DNA of 23,774 nucleotides from an uncultured Collinsella sp. (GTDB lineage Bacteria; Actinomycetota; Coriobacteriia; Coriobacteriales; Coriobacteriaceae): the NCBI GenBank assembly GCA_905209765.1, contig CAJLUE010000023.1, positions 1 through 23,774 on the forward strand, given 5' to 3'. The translations under genes and the position numbers were made by a program. Positions 21,745-23,774 of the stretch are shown piece after piece. The notes beneath the pieces are model-generated. The model searched no databases and was not told the DNA's origin. It was given only the letters and a program-made list of their open reading frames with translations. Positions within the stretch are counted from its first letter, which is position 1; each line of letters begins with the position of its first letter.

Positions 21745-21813
21745 AAGTTGCGGTGAAATAGTTCCTGTTTGGCCATCAAATGGCCCATTCTAGGAACTAT
21801 TCCACCGCAACTT
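21745..21813 (-). terminator. Long two-step hairpin terminator after the dipeptidase gene
   Basis: AAGTTGCGGTG... (21745-21766) pairs with ...CACCGCAACTT (21792-21813) over 22 positions with one G-U pair on the minus strand. Inside it GGCCAT (21771-21776) pairs with ATGGCC around CAA. Read on the minus strand it is followed by CGTTTTTATT, which suits termination of the gene ending at 21835. Its length suggests a repeat element adopted as terminator. Confidence 0.75.
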
Positions 21814-21834
21814 AGATTGGGAAACCGCGTAACC

Positions 21835-23271
21835 TTAAAGCTCCAGCTCATTCAAGCGCAGGATCGCCACGATACAAATCTTGAGCGCTTGCTTGAGCTG
21901 TTCCTCGTTGGCGCACTCGTTGGGGCCGTGCATCTGGCCACCCCATGCGGGCAGCTCCAGGCCGGTTTCCTCGGGGCCAAATGAGACGGCGCGGGCAAAG
22001 TTGCGTGCGTACGTGCCACCGCCCATGGCGAAGGGCTCGGCATGCTTGCCCGTAAACTCGTTATAGGTATCGATAAGCGCCTTCACGGCCGGATCGTCAG
22101 CAGAGACCGAGAACGGCACCTTGGTACGACCCACGCGATACGTCACACCAAAGCGGCCCACGAGCGGCTCGAGCTGCTCGCAGATGGTATCGGCGCTCGT
22201 GCTGTCGGGGAAACGCACGTCGATGACCTGCTCAATGTGGCCATCCGCCACGCGGATGACGCCGGGGTTGCACGTGAGCGGGCCAAACGCCGGGCTCGTC
22301 GCGTCGATACCCAGGCCGCGGCCATAGGCGTCCGCGTGCACAAAGGCCAAGAATTTGACGAACTCGTGCTCGGCAGGCGTCAGCAGGCGCTCGCCACGAG
22401 CGCCAAACGCGTCCTCGGCCTCGCGCAGATACGCCACGATCAGGCCGACGGCGTTAATCGTCCCTTCGGGCATCGAAGCATGACCGCCAATGCCGTGGGC
22501 GAAAATCTGCGCATGACCGTTATCGAGCGCCGTAATCTCCAGGCGGTCGGCATTCTCAACGGGCGCCGGCAGCTCATCGACGGCAATCGCAAGCTCGCAG
22601 ATAGACTGCGACGGAATAGCGTTGCTCGCCTCGGCGCCGTTCCACGACACAATGCGCCCTCCGTCGATCTTGGAGCTCACAAACGTCGCCCCAAACTGGC
22701 CCTTCTCGGCATTGCAGACGGGGAACTCGGCATCGGGCGTAAACAGAAAGTCGGGGTCTGCGTAGTTCTCCAGATAATGGTGAACGTCGGACATGCCCAC
22801 TTCCTCATCGCAGCCCAGCAGCGCGCGGAAGGTATAGCGCGGGGTAATACCGTGCTTGAGCAGATAGGCGCCGGCGTAGAGCGACAGCACGGCCGGACCC
22901 TTGTCGTCGATAACGCCGCGACCGAGCAGCCAGCCCTCGCGACGCTCCATCGCAAACGGGTCGGTGTTCCAACCGGGGCCGGCGGGCACCACGTCAACAT
23001 GGCAAATGGTCGCGAGCTGTTTGTCGCCGCGGCCCGGAATATCGGCAATGCCCACATAGCCCTCGTCGTCGCTCGTCTGGTAGCCGAGCTTCTGCGCGAT
23101 GCCGAGCGCGCAATCGAGCGCGTCACGGACCGGGCGGCCAAACGGCGCGCCGGGCTCTGCATCGGCGGAAACTGCCACGGACGGATAACTCACCAGCTGC
23201 TCGATATCGGCGACGACATCCTCCCAGACCTCGTCGACATACTCGGTAACGCTCTGCTCCACCTGATTCAT
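21835..23271 (-). CDS. M20 family dipeptidase, PepV/Sapep-like
   Basis: A 478-residue dizinc peptidase. ATICHVDVVPAGPGW carries His91 and Asp93, GRGVIDDKGPAV the bridging Asp122, LLGCDEEVGMSD the catalytic Glu156 and ligand Glu157, FTPDAEFPV the next acidic ligand, IGGHASMPEGTINAV the lid-domain histidine, and GGQMHGPNE the final ligand His448. Length and the VDVVPAGPGW / IDDKGPAV wording fit PepV/Sapep dipeptidases, which cleave peptide-derived dipeptides in the cytoplasm. The ATG at 23271 is preceded by a near-perfect AAGGAGG; a longer frame to 23316 is not supported. It lies 54 bases downstream of the HAD gene and may be co-transcribed with it. Confidence 0.92.
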   Translation of the reverse strand: MNQVEQSVTEYVDEVWEDVVADIEQLVSYPSVAVSADAEPGAPFGRPVRDALDCALGIAQKLGYQTSDDEGYVGIADIPGRGDKQLATICHVDVVPAGPGWNTDPFAMERREGWLLGRGVIDDKGPAVLSLYAGAYLLKHGITPRYTFRALLGCDEEVGMSDVHHYLENYADPDFLFTPDAEFPVCNAEKGQFGATFVSSKIDGGRIVSWNGAEASNAIPSQSICELAIAVDELPAPVENADRLEITALDNGHAQIFAHGIGGHASMPEGTINAVGLIVAYLREAEDAFGARGERLLTPAEHEFVKFLAFVHADAYGRGLGIDATSPAFGPLTCNPGVIRVADGHIEQVIDVRFPDSTSADTICEQLEPLVGRFGVTYRVGRTKVPFSVSADDPAVKALIDTYNEFTGKHAEPFAMGGGTYARNFARAVSFGPEETGLELPAWGGQMHGPNECANEEQLKQALKICIVAILRLNELEL

Positions 23272-23325
23272 GGAGGACCTCCTTACCAATGAGCGGCGAG
23301 CCTGCCCGCCCCTCACATCACATAC

Positions 23326-23774
23326 TTATATAGCGAAAAGTTTAGCAAGCTCGGCCACCGAGTGCACCACCGCATCGGCGCCCGCGGCCTCGTGCTCGCC
23401 CGGCGCCGCCGCGCCCGAATAGATGCCGATACACGGCACGCCCATCGCGTGCGCGCCCTCGACGTCGTTAAATCGGTCGCCAATCATCACGGCCTCGTCC
23501 GCGGTCGCGCCCAGGGCCGCCAGCGCATCGCGGACCGAATCCGCCTTGGTCTCGCGCCCTTGCGGCGGGTTCATGCCAATCACGGCTTCGAACTGAGAAA
23601 GACCCAGCTCATGCACCATATCGATGCACTTCGCCTCCATGCGAGACGTCGCGACTGCCATGCGATGCCCCTGCGCGGCAAGGCTGTCGAGCAGCTCGGA
23701 GATTCCATCGAACACGGGGTACTCTTCCGGTCCCAGCTCATCAAAAAAGGCACGGTACTCGTCGGCCACCACAA
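23326..23774 (-). CDS. HAD family hydrolase, phosphoglycolate-phosphatase-like (partial)
   Basis: The C-terminal 149 codons of a haloacid dehalogenase superfamily phosphatase; the N-terminus with the DxDGT nucleophile lies beyond the right edge. Visible parts are YPVFDGISELLDSLAAQGHRMAVATSR (motif II Thr/Ser after the cap), ETKADSVRDAL (motif III Lys) and VMIGDRFNDVEGAHAMGVPCIGIYSG (motif IV), followed by GADAVVHSVAEL. This wording is typical of Gph/PpaX-like subclass I enzymes. The substrate is unknown. Confidence 0.9.
   Translation of the reverse strand, partial: VVADEYRAFFDELGPEEYPVFDGISELLDSLAAQGHRMAVATSRMEAKCIDMVHELGLSQFEAVIGMNPPQGRETKADSVRDALAALGATADEAVMIGDRFNDVEGAHAMGVPCIGIYSGAAAPGEHEAAGADAVVHSVAELAKLFAI

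Overview
The window is GC-rich, densely coded bacterial DNA. Gene content and style (small divergent nuclease-like proteins, GGGGACA-type hairpin repeats, GAAAGG ribosome binding sites, a Tat-lipoprotein PstS) suggest an actinobacterial gut anaerobe of the Coriobacteriia, most likely Collinsella or a close relative. That assignment is inference from protein style; no rRNA or other marker is present.

Layout. 1-59 is the 3' tail of a gene that looks like serA, followed by a terminator. 410-1459 (-) encodes a divergent DUF559/Vsr-like nuclease-fold protein (copy A). 1614-3554 (+) holds an M20 deacylase and a shortened DUF1015-like protein. 3682-5633 (-) holds two tandem histidine phosphatases and a nitroreductase. 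5869-6954 (+) is a translationally tight HdeD-like membrane protein / UPF0178 pair. 7123-8205 (-) is a histidine-rich heavy-metal or manganese exporter, divergent from a DEDDh exonuclease (8377-9345, +).

9346-11497 is an AT-richer accessory patch. It contains one gene, a second DUF559/Vsr-like protein (copy B), flanked on each side by a pair of 30-nt motifs in opposite orientation (four copies in total). I consider this the most interesting structure in the window. 11424-14198 (+) is a zinc/cadmium/lead-type efflux module: an ArsR/SmtB repressor with a consensus promoter embedded in a 23-bp perfect inverted operator, a free-standing HMA metallochaperone, and a PIB-type ATPase without its own HMA domain and with a third operator copy in front of it. 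14479-14868 (-) is a DtxR/MntR-like repressor; its upstream DNA shares a 15-nt near-identical word with the promoter region of the exporter at 7123-8205, suggesting a common regulon.

15080-17716 (-) is a HAD phosphatase / Uup-like ABC-F pair. 17880-21540 (-) is a complete pstS-pstC-pstA-pstB phosphate transporter operon without phoU, with candidate Pho boxes upstream. 21835-23271 (-) is a PepV/Sapep-like M20 dipeptidase, and the window ends in a HAD (Gph-like) phosphatase that runs off the right edge.

Functionally, much of the window deals with metal homeostasis (exporter, zinc module, DtxR-type regulator) and phosphate uptake. The rest is housekeeping hydrolases plus two members of a poorly described nuclease-like family. 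All calls come from reading the sequence and recognising motifs; no searches were run.
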